DNA of 64,000 nucleotides from Sphingomonas caeni (GTDB lineage Bacteria > Pseudomonadota > Alphaproteobacteria > Sphingomonadales > Sphingomonadaceae), in NCBI RefSeq assembly GCF_026013415.1, contig NZ_JAPDOK010000003.1, positions 248,001 through 312,000 of the forward strand, in the 5' to 3' direction. The position numbers and the translations under genes were made by a program. How positions within the stretch are numbered: the stretch's first letter is position 1; every line of letters starts with the position of its first letter. Below are positions 53,241-61,363 of the stretch, piece after piece. The notes beneath the pieces are model-generated. The model saw nothing but the letters and a program-made list of their open reading frames with translations, was not told the DNA's origin and did no database searches.

Positions 53241-55589
53241 GTGCGGGCGTTGATCGAGATTTCGCAATCCGCGGCGGCGATCGCCGGGGCGGCGGTGGCG
53301 CTGCTGATCGTCGTGGCGACCTGGGCGCTGCTCGGCGGGCTCAGGGCGCGTGCGAGCGCGCGCGAGACTGCGGAGAGCAACGCGCGGCTATTGGCGATGC
53401 TGGGCGCGTCTCCGGCGCAGGCGATGGTGGTGCGCGCGGACGGGCGCGTCGAGCTGTCGCGGCGGCTGGCGGACTGGCTGGGGCTGGAGACGGTCCCGCG
53501 CGACCTGAGCGAGCTGGCCGATCCCGAGGGCGGACTGGTGACCGAGGACGCCGCGGCACTGACCGAACAGATCACCGCCGCACAAAAGGCGGCGCGGCCC
53601 TTCACGCTTTCGGTGCGCGCCAAGGGTTCGGAACGGGCGTTGCTGGTGGTGGGCGACCGCGCTCCGCAGGCCGTCCGCGCGCCCGGGGGCGTGGTGCTGT
53701 GGTTCCTCGATACGACCGAGAGCCAGGAGGAGATCAGCCGGCTCCAGCGCGACGCCGGGCGGCTGCGCGTGGCGTTCGACGCGCTCACCGCGCTGATCGA
53801 GGCCGCGCCGATGCCGATGTGGTATCGCGGGCCCGATCTCAAGCTGTTGATGGTCAACTCGGCCTATGTCCAGGCGGTCGAGGGCAAGGATGCCGAGGAT
53901 GTCGTCGCGCGCGGGCTCGAGCTGGTCGAAGGCGCGGGGCTGGGCGGGCCGCTCGCCAACGCCGCGATCGCGCGCGACACGCAGGAGCCGCAGACGGCCG
54001 CCATGCCCGCGACGATGGGCGGCGCGCGCAAGATGCTGCGCCTCCACGACGTGCCGCTGCCGACCGGCGGCGTGGCGGGCTTCGCGGTCGATATCGAGGA
54101 ACTGGAGCAGCTGCGCGGCGGCATGAAGCGCTTCGGCGAGGCGCAGCGCGCCATGCTCGACCGGATGAGCGCGGGCGTCGCGCAGTTCGGCAGCGACCGC
54201 AGCCTCGTCTTCGCCAACCAGCCGTTCCGGCGCATGTTCGCGATGAAGAATGAATGGCTCGCGGACCGGCCCGAATTCGACCGCGTGCTCGAACGGATGC
54301 GCGAGGCGAACCGCATCCCCGATGTCCGCGACTTCCCGGCATGGAAGAATGAGCGGCGCGAATGGTTCGTGGCGCCCGATGCGGTCGAGGAGACCTGGAC
54401 GGTGGGGCAGGCGCATCTGCGCGTCGTCGCCCAGCCGCTGCCCGAGGGCGGGCTGCTGCTGATCTTCGAGGACCGCACCCAGCAATTGGAGCTCCAGCGC
54501 GAGCATGGCGAGATGCAGCAGGTGCGCACCGCGACGCTTGAAAGCCTCAGCGAGGCGGTCGCGGTGTTCGGCAAGGGCCGGCTGGCGCTTTGGAACCGCA
54601 AGTTCAGCGCGGTCTGGGATTTCGAGGAAGGGTTCCTCGACGGGCATCCGCAGATCGCTACGCTCTCCAAGGCCGCCGCGCCCAGGCTCGCCCGGCCGGG
54701 ACAGGCCGAGACGATCGGCGACCTGATCCGCTCGGCCGCCAAGGACCGCCAGCAGCGCGGCAGCACGATCGCGTTCAAGGACGGGCGCTGGTTCGATATC
54801 GCCGCGGTGCCCTTGCCCGACGGCAATGCGCTGCTGACGATGCTCGACACCAGCGACCGGCACCGGGTGGAACGCGCGCTGAGGGACCGCAACGAGGCGC
54901 TGGTCGCGGCCGACGCGGTCAAGACCGCGTTCGTGGCGAACATGAGCTACGAGCTGCGCACGCCGCTCACCTCGATCAAGGGCTTTGCCGAGATGCTGCA
55001 TGGCGGCTTTGCCGGGAAGCTGAGCGAGAATGGTGCCGAATATACCGAGGCGATCCTCGTGTCGGTCGAGCGGCTGGGTGCGCTGATCGACGATGTGCTC
55101 GATCTGACGGGCAGCGAAGCCGCGCCGCTCGAGCGCGAGAGCGTCGATCTGGAGCTGGCGGCGCATAGTGCCGCCGAGACGGTGGCGCCGCTCGCCAAGG
55201 CCAAGGCGATCGACCTGGCGGTCGAGATGGCGGGGACCGCGGGCAGCGTGATGGGCGATCCGCGGCGGCTGCGGCAGGTGATCGAGCATCTGCTGCGCCA
55301 TGCGGTCGCCGGGACGCCCGAGAAGGGCCGCGTGCTGCTCCATCTCGACGGCAACCAGCGCGTCGCGCGGATCATCGTGTCGGATGACGGGCCCGGCATG
55401 AGCGACGAGGCGCAGGCCAAGGCGTTCGACCGCTTCGCCCAGCACGGCATCGCGCGCAACGGCGAGCGCGCATTGGGGCTCGGCCTGCCGCTCGCCAAGC
55501 AGTTCGTAGAGGCGCATGGCGGGCAGATCCGGCTGATCTCCGAACCTGGCGAGGGGACGCTGGTGACGGTGGAGCTGCCGCGCCAGTGA
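53241..55589 (+). CDS. divL: DivL-like PAS pseudokinase (Tyr replaces phospho-acceptor His)
   Basis: 782 residues, GTG start. One N-terminal membrane helix (AAIAGAAVALLIVVATWALL), then several PAS-like domains between about 45 and 540 (for example LIEAAPMPMWYRGPDLKLLM and LESLSEAVAVFGKGRLALWN), a DHp domain with FVANMSYELRTPLTSIKGFA where Tyr570 occupies the histidine position, and a HATPase domain with DDGPGMSDEAQ and GLGLPLAKQFVEAHGG. At the N box, the usual Asn is His687 (EHLLRHAV). This is the DivL plan: in Caulobacter DivL is a Tyr-bearing pseudokinase controlling CckA and CtrA. Context divL-tsaE-amgK supports it. Confidence 0.88.
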   Translation: MRALIEISQSAAAIAGAAVALLIVVATWALLGGLRARASARETAESNARLLAMLGASPAQAMVVRADGRVELSRRLADWLGLETVPRDLSELADPEGGLVTEDAAALTEQITAAQKAARPFTLSVRAKGSERALLVVGDRAPQAVRAPGGVVLWFLDTTESQEEISRLQRDAGRLRVAFDALTALIEAAPMPMWYRGPDLKLLMVNSAYVQAVEGKDAEDVVARGLELVEGAGLGGPLANAAIARDTQEPQTAAMPATMGGARKMLRLHDVPLPTGGVAGFAVDIEELEQLRGGMKRFGEAQRAMLDRMSAGVAQFGSDRSLVFANQPFRRMFAMKNEWLADRPEFDRVLERMREANRIPDVRDFPAWKNERREWFVAPDAVEETWTVGQAHLRVVAQPLPEGGLLLIFEDRTQQLELQREHGEMQQVRTATLESLSEAVAVFGKGRLALWNRKFSAVWDFEEGFLDGHPQIATLSKAAAPRLARPGQAETIGDLIRSAAKDRQQRGSTIAFKDGRWFDIAAVPLPDGNALLTMLDTSDRHRVERALRDRNEALVAADAVKTAFVANMSYELRTPLTSIKGFAEMLHGGFAGKLSENGAEYTEAILVSVERLGALIDDVLDLTGSEAAPLERESVDLELAAHSAAETVAPLAKAKAIDLAVEMAGTAGSVMGDPRRLRQVIEHLLRHAVAGTPEKGRVLLHLDGNQRVARIIVSDDGPGMSDEAQAKAFDRFAQHGIARNGERALGLGLPLAKQFVEAHGGQIRLISEPGEGTLVTVELPRQ

Positions 55590-55939
55590 CCGAGCTTGCG
55601 CCCGCCGAACTCGCGCTGCGCGTGGGGATTTTCGCGGGCGTGCTGGGGCTGGTCGGGTGGCTGCCCGCCGATCTGCAATGGATGGCGGCGGCAGTGCTGC
55701 TGATCGTCGCGCTGATCTTTCTCTACGAGATCTGGGCCGCCCGCGCCTCGCGGCGGAAGCAGCGTGACGCGCTGGTCGTGGCGCTGATGGCGCTTGGCGG
55801 GGCGGGGGCGCTGGTGGAGGGATGGACGCGCTATATCGCCACCCCATTGCTGGCGCTGGGCGGCATCTGCATTGCCCTGTGGTTTGTCGGGACGCTGAGC
55901 GCTTCGGGCGAGGATAGCGAGAGCGAGACCGAGCATTGA
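55586..55939 (+). CDS. Small membrane protein between divL and tsaE
   Basis: 117 residues; GTG start overlaps the divL stop (GTGA) and its TGA overlaps the tsaE TTG. Three or four hydrophobic segments (VGIFAGVLGLVGWLP, MAAAVLLIVALIFLYEIW, ALVVALMALGGAGALVEGW, LLALGGICIALWFVG) and an acidic tail. No family recognised. The tight coupling suggests a constant partner in this neighbourhood. Confidence 0.7.
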   Translation: MTELAPAELALRVGIFAGVLGLVGWLPADLQWMAAAVLLIVALIFLYEIWAARASRRKQRDALVVALMALGGAGALVEGWTRYIATPLLALGGICIALWFVGTLSASGEDSESETEH

Positions 55940-56379
55940 CGCGGCTCGACGGTCTCGAAGCGACGCTGGCATTCGGCGCGCGGCTGGCGGCGGTGACGCG
56001 GCCGGGGGACGTGATCGCGCTGTCGGGCGATCTGGGCGCGGGCAAGACCAGCATCGCGCGTGGGTTGCTCGCGGCGCTGGGGCTAACGGGCGAGGCGCCG
56101 AGCCCGACCTTCGCGATCGTCCAGCCCTATGATCCGCCCGAAGTCCGCTTTCCGGTGCTCCATGTCGACCTCTATCGGATCGAAGACCCGGCGGAGGTGG
56201 AGGAACTGGGGCTCGACGAGGCGCGGACCGATTCGCTGCTGATCGTCGAATGGCCCGAGCGGCTGGGGGAGGGCGCGTGGGGCGATGCGCTGTGGCTCAC
56301 CCTCGACGTGCTTAACGACGGCGCGCGCGCCTTGACAGCCCGGGTGCCCCCGGCTTGGGAGAGCCGATGGCCGATATGA
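55936..56379 (+). CDS. tsaE: TsaE, t6A biosynthesis ATPase
   Basis: 147 residues; start TTG 55936 overlapping the preceding TGA. P-loop SGDLGAGKTSIARGLL near residue 31-45 and the later PTFAIVQPY, VDLYRIEDPAEVEELGLDE and LLIVEWPERL are family signatures. ATPase of the TsaBDE complex that makes threonylcarbamoyl-adenosine in tRNAs reading ANN codons; tsaB and tsaD are not in the window. Its stop lies inside the start region of amgK. Confidence 0.93.
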   Translation: MTRLDGLEATLAFGARLAAVTRPGDVIALSGDLGAGKTSIARGLLAALGLTGEAPSPTFAIVQPYDPPEVRFPVLHVDLYRIEDPAEVEELGLDEARTDSLLIVEWPERLGEGAWGDALWLTLDVLNDGARALTARVPPAWESRWPI

Positions 56380-57347
56380 ATCCTCCTGCCGCTGCGCCTG
56401 CTTTTCTCGCCGACGCGGGATGGGCGGGAGCCGAGATATTGCCGGTCGCCGGGGACGCCTCGTTCCGGCGCTATTTCCGCGCGGTGATGGGCGGACGCAG
56501 CGCGATCCTGATGGACGCGCCGCCGCCGCACGAGGATCCGCGGCCCTTCATCTCGATCGCCAAATGGCTGACGGGCAAGGGTTTTGCGGCGCCCGCGATC
56601 CTCCATGAGGATCTGGAGCAGGGCCTGGTGCTGATCGAGGATTTCGGCGACGCCCGCATGCGCGAGACCGTCGATGCCGCGCCCGAGAGCGAGCTGCGGC
56701 TGTACGAGGCGGCGATCGACATCCTGATCGACCTCCACAAGCACGAGGCCGCGCCGGTCGATCCCTATGACATGGCAGTCTATCACCGTGAGGCCGGGCT
56801 GCTCACTGAATGGTATTGCCCGGCGATCGGGATCGATGCCGATGCCGATGCCTATCGCGCGGCGTGGGACGCGGTGCTCGAGCCGGTGCTCGATCATCCG
56901 CCGGTCACGGTGCTGCGCGATTATCATGCCGAGAATATCATGCTGATCCCCGGCAGCGACGATCTGGGCTTGCTCGATTTCCAGGACGCGCTGGCGGGGC
57001 ATCCGGCCTATGACCTCGTCTCGCTGCTCCAGGATGCGCGGCGCGACGTGCCCGCCGAGCTCGAGATCGCGATGCTCGACCGGTACAAACGGATCACCGG
57101 CGCGGGCGACGCGTTCGATGTCGCCTATCATGTGCTCGGCGCGCAGCGGAACGCCAAGATCGTCGGCATCTTCACGCGCCTGTGGAAGCGCGACGGCAAG
57201 CCGCGCTATCCGACGCTTTGCCCGCGCGTGTGGCGCTATCTGGAGCGCGATCTCGCGCATCCGGCGCTCAAGCCCGTCGCCGACTGGTTCGACGCCAACC
57301 TGCCCGCCGGGATGCGCGGCGACCCGATGGCGATTGCCGGCGCATGA
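56367..57347 (+). CDS. amgK: AmgK, MurNAc/GlcNAc sugar-1-kinase
   Basis: 326 residues from ATG 56367, overlapping tsaE by 13 bases; ATG 56376 (ATGA) is an alternative. Aminoglycoside-phosphotransferase fold: ASFRRYFRAVMGGRSAILMD, IEDFGDARM, the catalytic loop RDYHAEN (184-190, Asp185) and DFQD (204-207, metal-binding). In Pseudomonas and relatives AmgK phosphorylates the anomeric carbon of recycled MurNAc, followed by MurU. The overlapping murU gene directly after makes this assignment firm. Cytoplasmic. Confidence 0.93.
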   Translation: MADMNPPAAAPAFLADAGWAGAEILPVAGDASFRRYFRAVMGGRSAILMDAPPPHEDPRPFISIAKWLTGKGFAAPAILHEDLEQGLVLIEDFGDARMRETVDAAPESELRLYEAAIDILIDLHKHEAAPVDPYDMAVYHREAGLLTEWYCPAIGIDADADAYRAAWDAVLEPVLDHPPVTVLRDYHAENIMLIPGSDDLGLLDFQDALAGHPAYDLVSLLQDARRDVPAELEIAMLDRYKRITGAGDAFDVAYHVLGAQRNAKIVGIFTRLWKRDGKPRYPTLCPRVWRYLERDLAHPALKPVADWFDANLPAGMRGDPMAIAGA

Positions 57348-58105
57348 AACGCAAGGGGACCTTTTCGATCCGCCCCAATCCGGACGTGGCGGTGCCCGAG
57401 ACCGCGATGGTGATGGCGGCCGGGCTGGGCAAAAGGATGCGCCCGCTCACCGCGACGCGCCCCAAGCCGCTCGTCGAGGTCGGCGGCAAGGCGCTGATCG
57501 ACCATGTCTTCGATCGGCTGCGCGCGGCGGGGGTGAAACGCGCGATCGTCAACGTCCATTATCTCGCCGACCAGCTCGAGGCGCATCTGAAGGCGCGGGT
57601 GAAGGATATCGAGATCATCGTCTCGGACGAGCGTTCGCAGCTGATGGAGACGGGCGGCGGTCTCGTGCAGGCGCGCGAATGGCTGGGCGACAAGCCGTTC
57701 CTGTGCGTCAACAGCGATAATCTGTGGGTCGACGGCCCGATCGACGCGATCCGCCAGCTCGCCGCGCAATGGGACGATGCGCGGATGGACGCGCTGCTGC
57801 TGATGGTGCCGCTGGCGCGCGCCAGCAGCCATGGCGGGCGCGGCGATTTCCGGATCGATGCGTTCGGCCGGATCGTCGAGCGCCGCAAGCCCGGGCGGCT
57901 CGCGCCGTTCGTGAACACCGGGGTGCAGATCCTGTCGCCGCGGGTGATCCGCGATTGGCCCGAGGGGCCCTTCTCGACCAATCTCTTCTGGGACCGCGCG
58001 ATCGAGGCCGGCCGGGCTTGGGGCGCGGTGCATCAGGGGCTGTGGTTCGATGTCGGTACCCCGAAGGCGATCGGCGAGACCGAAGCGGCGCTGGCGGATG
58101 CTTGA
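57344..58105 (+). CDS. murU: MurU, MurNAc-1-phosphate uridylyltransferase
   Basis: 253 residues; ATG overlaps amgK (ATGA). Nucleotidyltransferase signature MVMAAGLGKRMRPLTATRPK at about 22-41, then LIDHVFDRLRAAGVKRAIVN, SDERSQLMETGGGL and a metal-site NSDNLWVDG. Turns MurNAc-1-P into UDP-MurNAc, bypassing MurA/MurB and so giving intrinsic fosfomycin tolerance in organisms that have it. Completes the recycling route that NagZ begins. Confidence 0.92.
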   Translation: MKRKGTFSIRPNPDVAVPETAMVMAAGLGKRMRPLTATRPKPLVEVGGKALIDHVFDRLRAAGVKRAIVNVHYLADQLEAHLKARVKDIEIIVSDERSQLMETGGGLVQAREWLGDKPFLCVNSDNLWVDGPIDAIRQLAAQWDDARMDALLLMVPLARASSHGGRGDFRIDAFGRIVERRKPGRLAPFVNTGVQILSPRVIRDWPEGPFSTNLFWDRAIEAGRAWGAVHQGLWFDVGTPKAIGETEAALADA

Positions 58106-58135
58106 GAACCCTCGCCGGGCGTGACAAGCTGGCGC

Positions 58136-58435
58136 ATGTTCGACACTTCGGAGAAATATTACACCGATCCCGGAAGTGGCCGGCCGAGCCTGAGGCCCGG
58201 CACGGGCACGAAGCTTTTCGCGATCTGGACGATGCGGCTCGGCTGCCTGGTCATCATCGTCACCGGGATCGCGTGGGTGCTGGCTGGCAAGACCAGTTCC
58301 ATGCTGGCGCTTCCCGTCGCTGCCATCGTCCTGATCCAGGCTGAATTCCTCGCATGGCGGCTGCGGCGCGAAAAGGCGGCGTTGACCGAAGCGCTACGCA
58401 TCTATGAGCGCGGTCTGAGCACATGGCCTGACTAG
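58136..58435 (+). CDS. Small membrane protein upstream of addB
   Basis: 99 residues from ATG 58136; GTG 58121 is an alternative and neither has a clear ribosome-binding site. Two hydrophobic segments (LFAIWTMRLGCLVIIVTGIA and MLALPVAAIVLIQAEFL) and a basic helix. No family recognised. Its TAG is immediately followed by the addB GTG. Confidence 0.6.
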   Translation: MFDTSEKYYTDPGSGRPSLRPGTGTKLFAIWTMRLGCLVIIVTGIAWVLAGKTSSMLALPVAAIVLIQAEFLAWRLRREKAALTEALRIYERGLSTWPD

Positions 58436-61363
58436 GTGCCCACCCGCCTCCACCTCTACACCATCCCCCCGCACCGCGCCTTTGCCGACTCGCTTGCGAT
58501 CGGCTTGATCCGGCGGTTCGGGGCGGAGCCGATGCGGCTGGCGCGCGGCACCGTGCTGGTGCCGAGCAACCGCGCCAAGCGGGCGATCCAGGATGCGTTC
58601 GTGCGCGCGAGCGAGGGCGGGTTGCTCCTTCCCCGGCTCGTCGCGGTGGGCGATCCCGAGCTCGACGAAGCGGTGTTCGATGCCGCCGGCGATGCCTCGC
58701 CCGTGCCACCGGCGGTCGATCCGCTCCAGCGGCGGATGGTCCTCGCCCGGCTGATCGTCGCGGCGCGGCCGGGAACCGATACCGCGGAGGCGGTGCGGCT
58801 GGCGGGGGAACTGGCGGCGACGCTCGATCAGCTGCTGGTCGAGGAGGTCGATCCTGCCGCGGTGGCGGCGCTCGATCTCGGGCCGGAGCTTTCGGTGCAT
58901 TGGGCCAGGTCGCTCGAGCTATTCGAGCTGGTGGTCAAACGCTGGCCGGCGGAGCTGGCGACGCTGGGCCGCATCGACCTGGCCGAACGGCGCAGGCAAT
59001 TGCTGGCGCGGGTCACGGAACGGTGGCGCGCCGCGCCGCCCCAGGGTTTCGTGTGCGCGGCGGGCATCACCACCTCGGCGCCCTCGATCGCGCGGCTGCT
59101 GCGCGTGGTGGCGGAGATGCCGCAGGGGATGGTGGTGCTGCCCGGGCTGGCGACCGGCATCGCCGACGCCGAATGGGACTCGCTGGGGCCGCATCCGGCG
59201 AAGGATGGCGGCCGCGAACGATCGGTCGAGACGCATCCGCAATTCCATCTGAAGCTGCTGCTCGACCGGATGGGGGTGCGCCGCGACGAATTCGATCCGT
59301 GGCGCGCGGCGAGCGAGCATGATGCCCCGCCCGCGCGCAGCCGCGCCATCGCCTCGGCCTTCGCCCCCGCCGAGCTGACCGTCGGCTGGACCACGCTCAA
59401 GGCGAGCGAGCGCAAGCTGGAGGGAGTGCGCGCGCTGGAGGTGGCGACCCCCGCCGAGGAGGCGCAGGCGATCGCGCTGGCGCTGCGCGAGGTGCTCGAG
59501 ACGCCGGGTCGGACCGCGGCTCTGGTGACGCCCGATCGGGCGCTGGGCGCTCGGGTGGCGGCGCATCTGGGCCGCTGGGGGATCGCGATCGACGATTCGG
59601 CGGGCCAGCCGCTCTCCGTGCTTCCGCCCGGGACGCTGCTGCTCGCGCTGGCCGAGGCGGCGAGCCAGGCCTTCGCGCCGATGGCGCTCCTGACATTGCT
59701 CAAGCACCCGCTGGCCAGCCCCGAGGACCGGCCGGCATGGCTGGAAGGGGTGCGCCTGCTCGACCGCGCGCTGCGGGGGCCGCGGCCCGCCCCGGGGCTG
59801 ACGGGGATCGACCGCCACCTCGCCGAGCAGGAGGGGCGTGACAAGGATATCCGGCGCGCGGCCCAGCGCTGGTGGCCGGCGGCGAGGGCGTTGCTGGCGC
59901 CGGTCGAGGCGGTGTTTGCGGGCGGGGCGGCGCCGATCGCGCCGCTGCTGGGGGCGCTGCGCGAGGCGGCTTCGGCACTGGGGGGCGATGCTCTCTGGAG
60001 CCGGGCGGAGGGGCGCGCGGCGGCGGATCTGCTCGACGCACTGGAGCGCGAGGCGGTGCACGGTCCGGCTCTGCTCGAACCCGCGAGCCTTGCGCCGATG
60101 CTGCGCACGCTGATGGACGAGGTGGCGGTGCGGCCTCCGCAGGGCGGGCATCCGCGGCTGGCGATCCTCGGCCTGATCGAGGCGCGGCTGCAGACCGCCG
60201 ATCTGATGATCCTTGCCGGGCTCAACGAGGGCGTATGGCCGGGCCTGCCCGCGCCCGATCCGTGGCTTGCGCCGCGCATCCGCGCCGAGCTGGGGCTGCC
60301 GGGGCTGGAGCGGCGGATCGGGCTGGCCGCGCACGATCTGGCCGGAGGGCTCGGCGCGCCCGAGGTGATCCTCACGCGCGCGCGCCGCGACGCCTCGGCA
60401 CCCACCATCGCCTCGCGCTTCTGGTTGCGGCTGGAGGCGCTGTCGGGCGGGCTCGACCGGGCGGAGGAACTGGAGCGGTGGCTCCGCGCGGTCGACGATC
60501 CGGGGGCGCATGAACCCGCGGAGCGCCCCGAGCCCGCGCCGCCCGCCGCCGCTCGGCCCAAGGCGATTTCGGTCACCGAGGTCGATCGCCTCAAGGCCGA
60601 CCCCTACGCCTTTTACGCGGGCAAGATGCTCCAGCTCTCGCGCCTCGATCCGGTCGATGCCGATCCCAGCGCGGCGTGGCGGGGCACGGCGGTGCACGAG
60701 GTTCTTCAGAAATGGTTCGAAGTCGATGGCTGCACGCCTGAGACGCTGCGCGGCCATGCCGAGGCGATGCTGGCCGACGAGCGGACGCATCCGATGATGC
60801 GCGCCTTGTGGCAGCCGCGGCTGATGGAGGCGATCGACTGGATCGCGGGCGAAATCGCGGCGCAGAAGGCGGAAGGGCGTGTGGTGCTCGCGGTGGAGCA
60901 GCGCGGCGAGATCCCGTTTGCGGGGGTGATGCTGAGCGGGCGCTTCGACCGGATCGACCAAATGCCGGACGGCAGCCTCGCGATCGTCGACTACAAGACC
61001 GGCCAGCCGCCGAGCACCCGATCGGTCCGCGCGGGGTACAGCCTTCAGCTCGGGCTGCTCGGGCTGATCGCGGAGGAGGGTGGGTTCGAGTCGGTGCGCG
61101 GCACCGCGACCGCCTTCGAATATTGGTCGCTGGCGCGCAAGGGCAGCAGCTTCGGCTTCATCGATTCCCCCGTCTCGCCGCGCAAGAAGGAGCCGATCCC
61201 GGCGGACGAGTTTGTGAGCATCGCCGGGAGCAATTTCCACGAGGCGGTGCAGGCGTGGCTGACGGGCGACGCGCCCTTCACCGCCAAGCTCCACCCCGAA
61301 TATGCGCCGTACGCGGACTATGACCAGCTGATGCGTCTGGATGAGTGGTATGGGCGCGATTAG
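58436..61363 (+). CDS. addB: AddB, helicase-nuclease subunit for double-strand break repair
   Basis: 975 residues, GTG start directly after the preceding stop. Alphaproteobacterial AddB: N-terminal inactivated helicase-like part (VLVPSNRAKRAIQDAFVR), LAGLNEGVWPGLPAPDPWL, and a C-terminal PD-(D/E)XK nuclease domain with KAISVTEVDRLKADPYAFYA, WRGTAVHEVLQKWF and LAIVDYKTGQPP (Asp852, Lys854). Works with AddA to process broken DNA ends for RecA. It overlaps addA by 14 bases. Confidence 0.95.
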   Translation: MPTRLHLYTIPPHRAFADSLAIGLIRRFGAEPMRLARGTVLVPSNRAKRAIQDAFVRASEGGLLLPRLVAVGDPELDEAVFDAAGDASPVPPAVDPLQRRMVLARLIVAARPGTDTAEAVRLAGELAATLDQLLVEEVDPAAVAALDLGPELSVHWARSLELFELVVKRWPAELATLGRIDLAERRRQLLARVTERWRAAPPQGFVCAAGITTSAPSIARLLRVVAEMPQGMVVLPGLATGIADAEWDSLGPHPAKDGGRERSVETHPQFHLKLLLDRMGVRRDEFDPWRAASEHDAPPARSRAIASAFAPAELTVGWTTLKASERKLEGVRALEVATPAEEAQAIALALREVLETPGRTAALVTPDRALGARVAAHLGRWGIAIDDSAGQPLSVLPPGTLLLALAEAASQAFAPMALLTLLKHPLASPEDRPAWLEGVRLLDRALRGPRPAPGLTGIDRHLAEQEGRDKDIRRAAQRWWPAARALLAPVEAVFAGGAAPIAPLLGALREAASALGGDALWSRAEGRAAADLLDALEREAVHGPALLEPASLAPMLRTLMDEVAVRPPQGGHPRLAILGLIEARLQTADLMILAGLNEGVWPGLPAPDPWLAPRIRAELGLPGLERRIGLAAHDLAGGLGAPEVILTRARRDASAPTIASRFWLRLEALSGGLDRAEELERWLRAVDDPGAHEPAERPEPAPPAAARPKAISVTEVDRLKADPYAFYAGKMLQLSRLDPVDADPSAAWRGTAVHEVLQKWFEVDGCTPETLRGHAEAMLADERTHPMMRALWQPRLMEAIDWIAGEIAAQKAEGRVVLAVEQRGEIPFAGVMLSGRFDRIDQMPDGSLAIVDYKTGQPPSTRSVRAGYSLQLGLLGLIAEEGGFESVRGTATAFEYWSLARKGSSFGFIDSPVSPRKKEPIPADEFVSIAGSNFHEAVQAWLTGDAPFTAKLHPEYAPYADYDQLMRLDEWYGRD

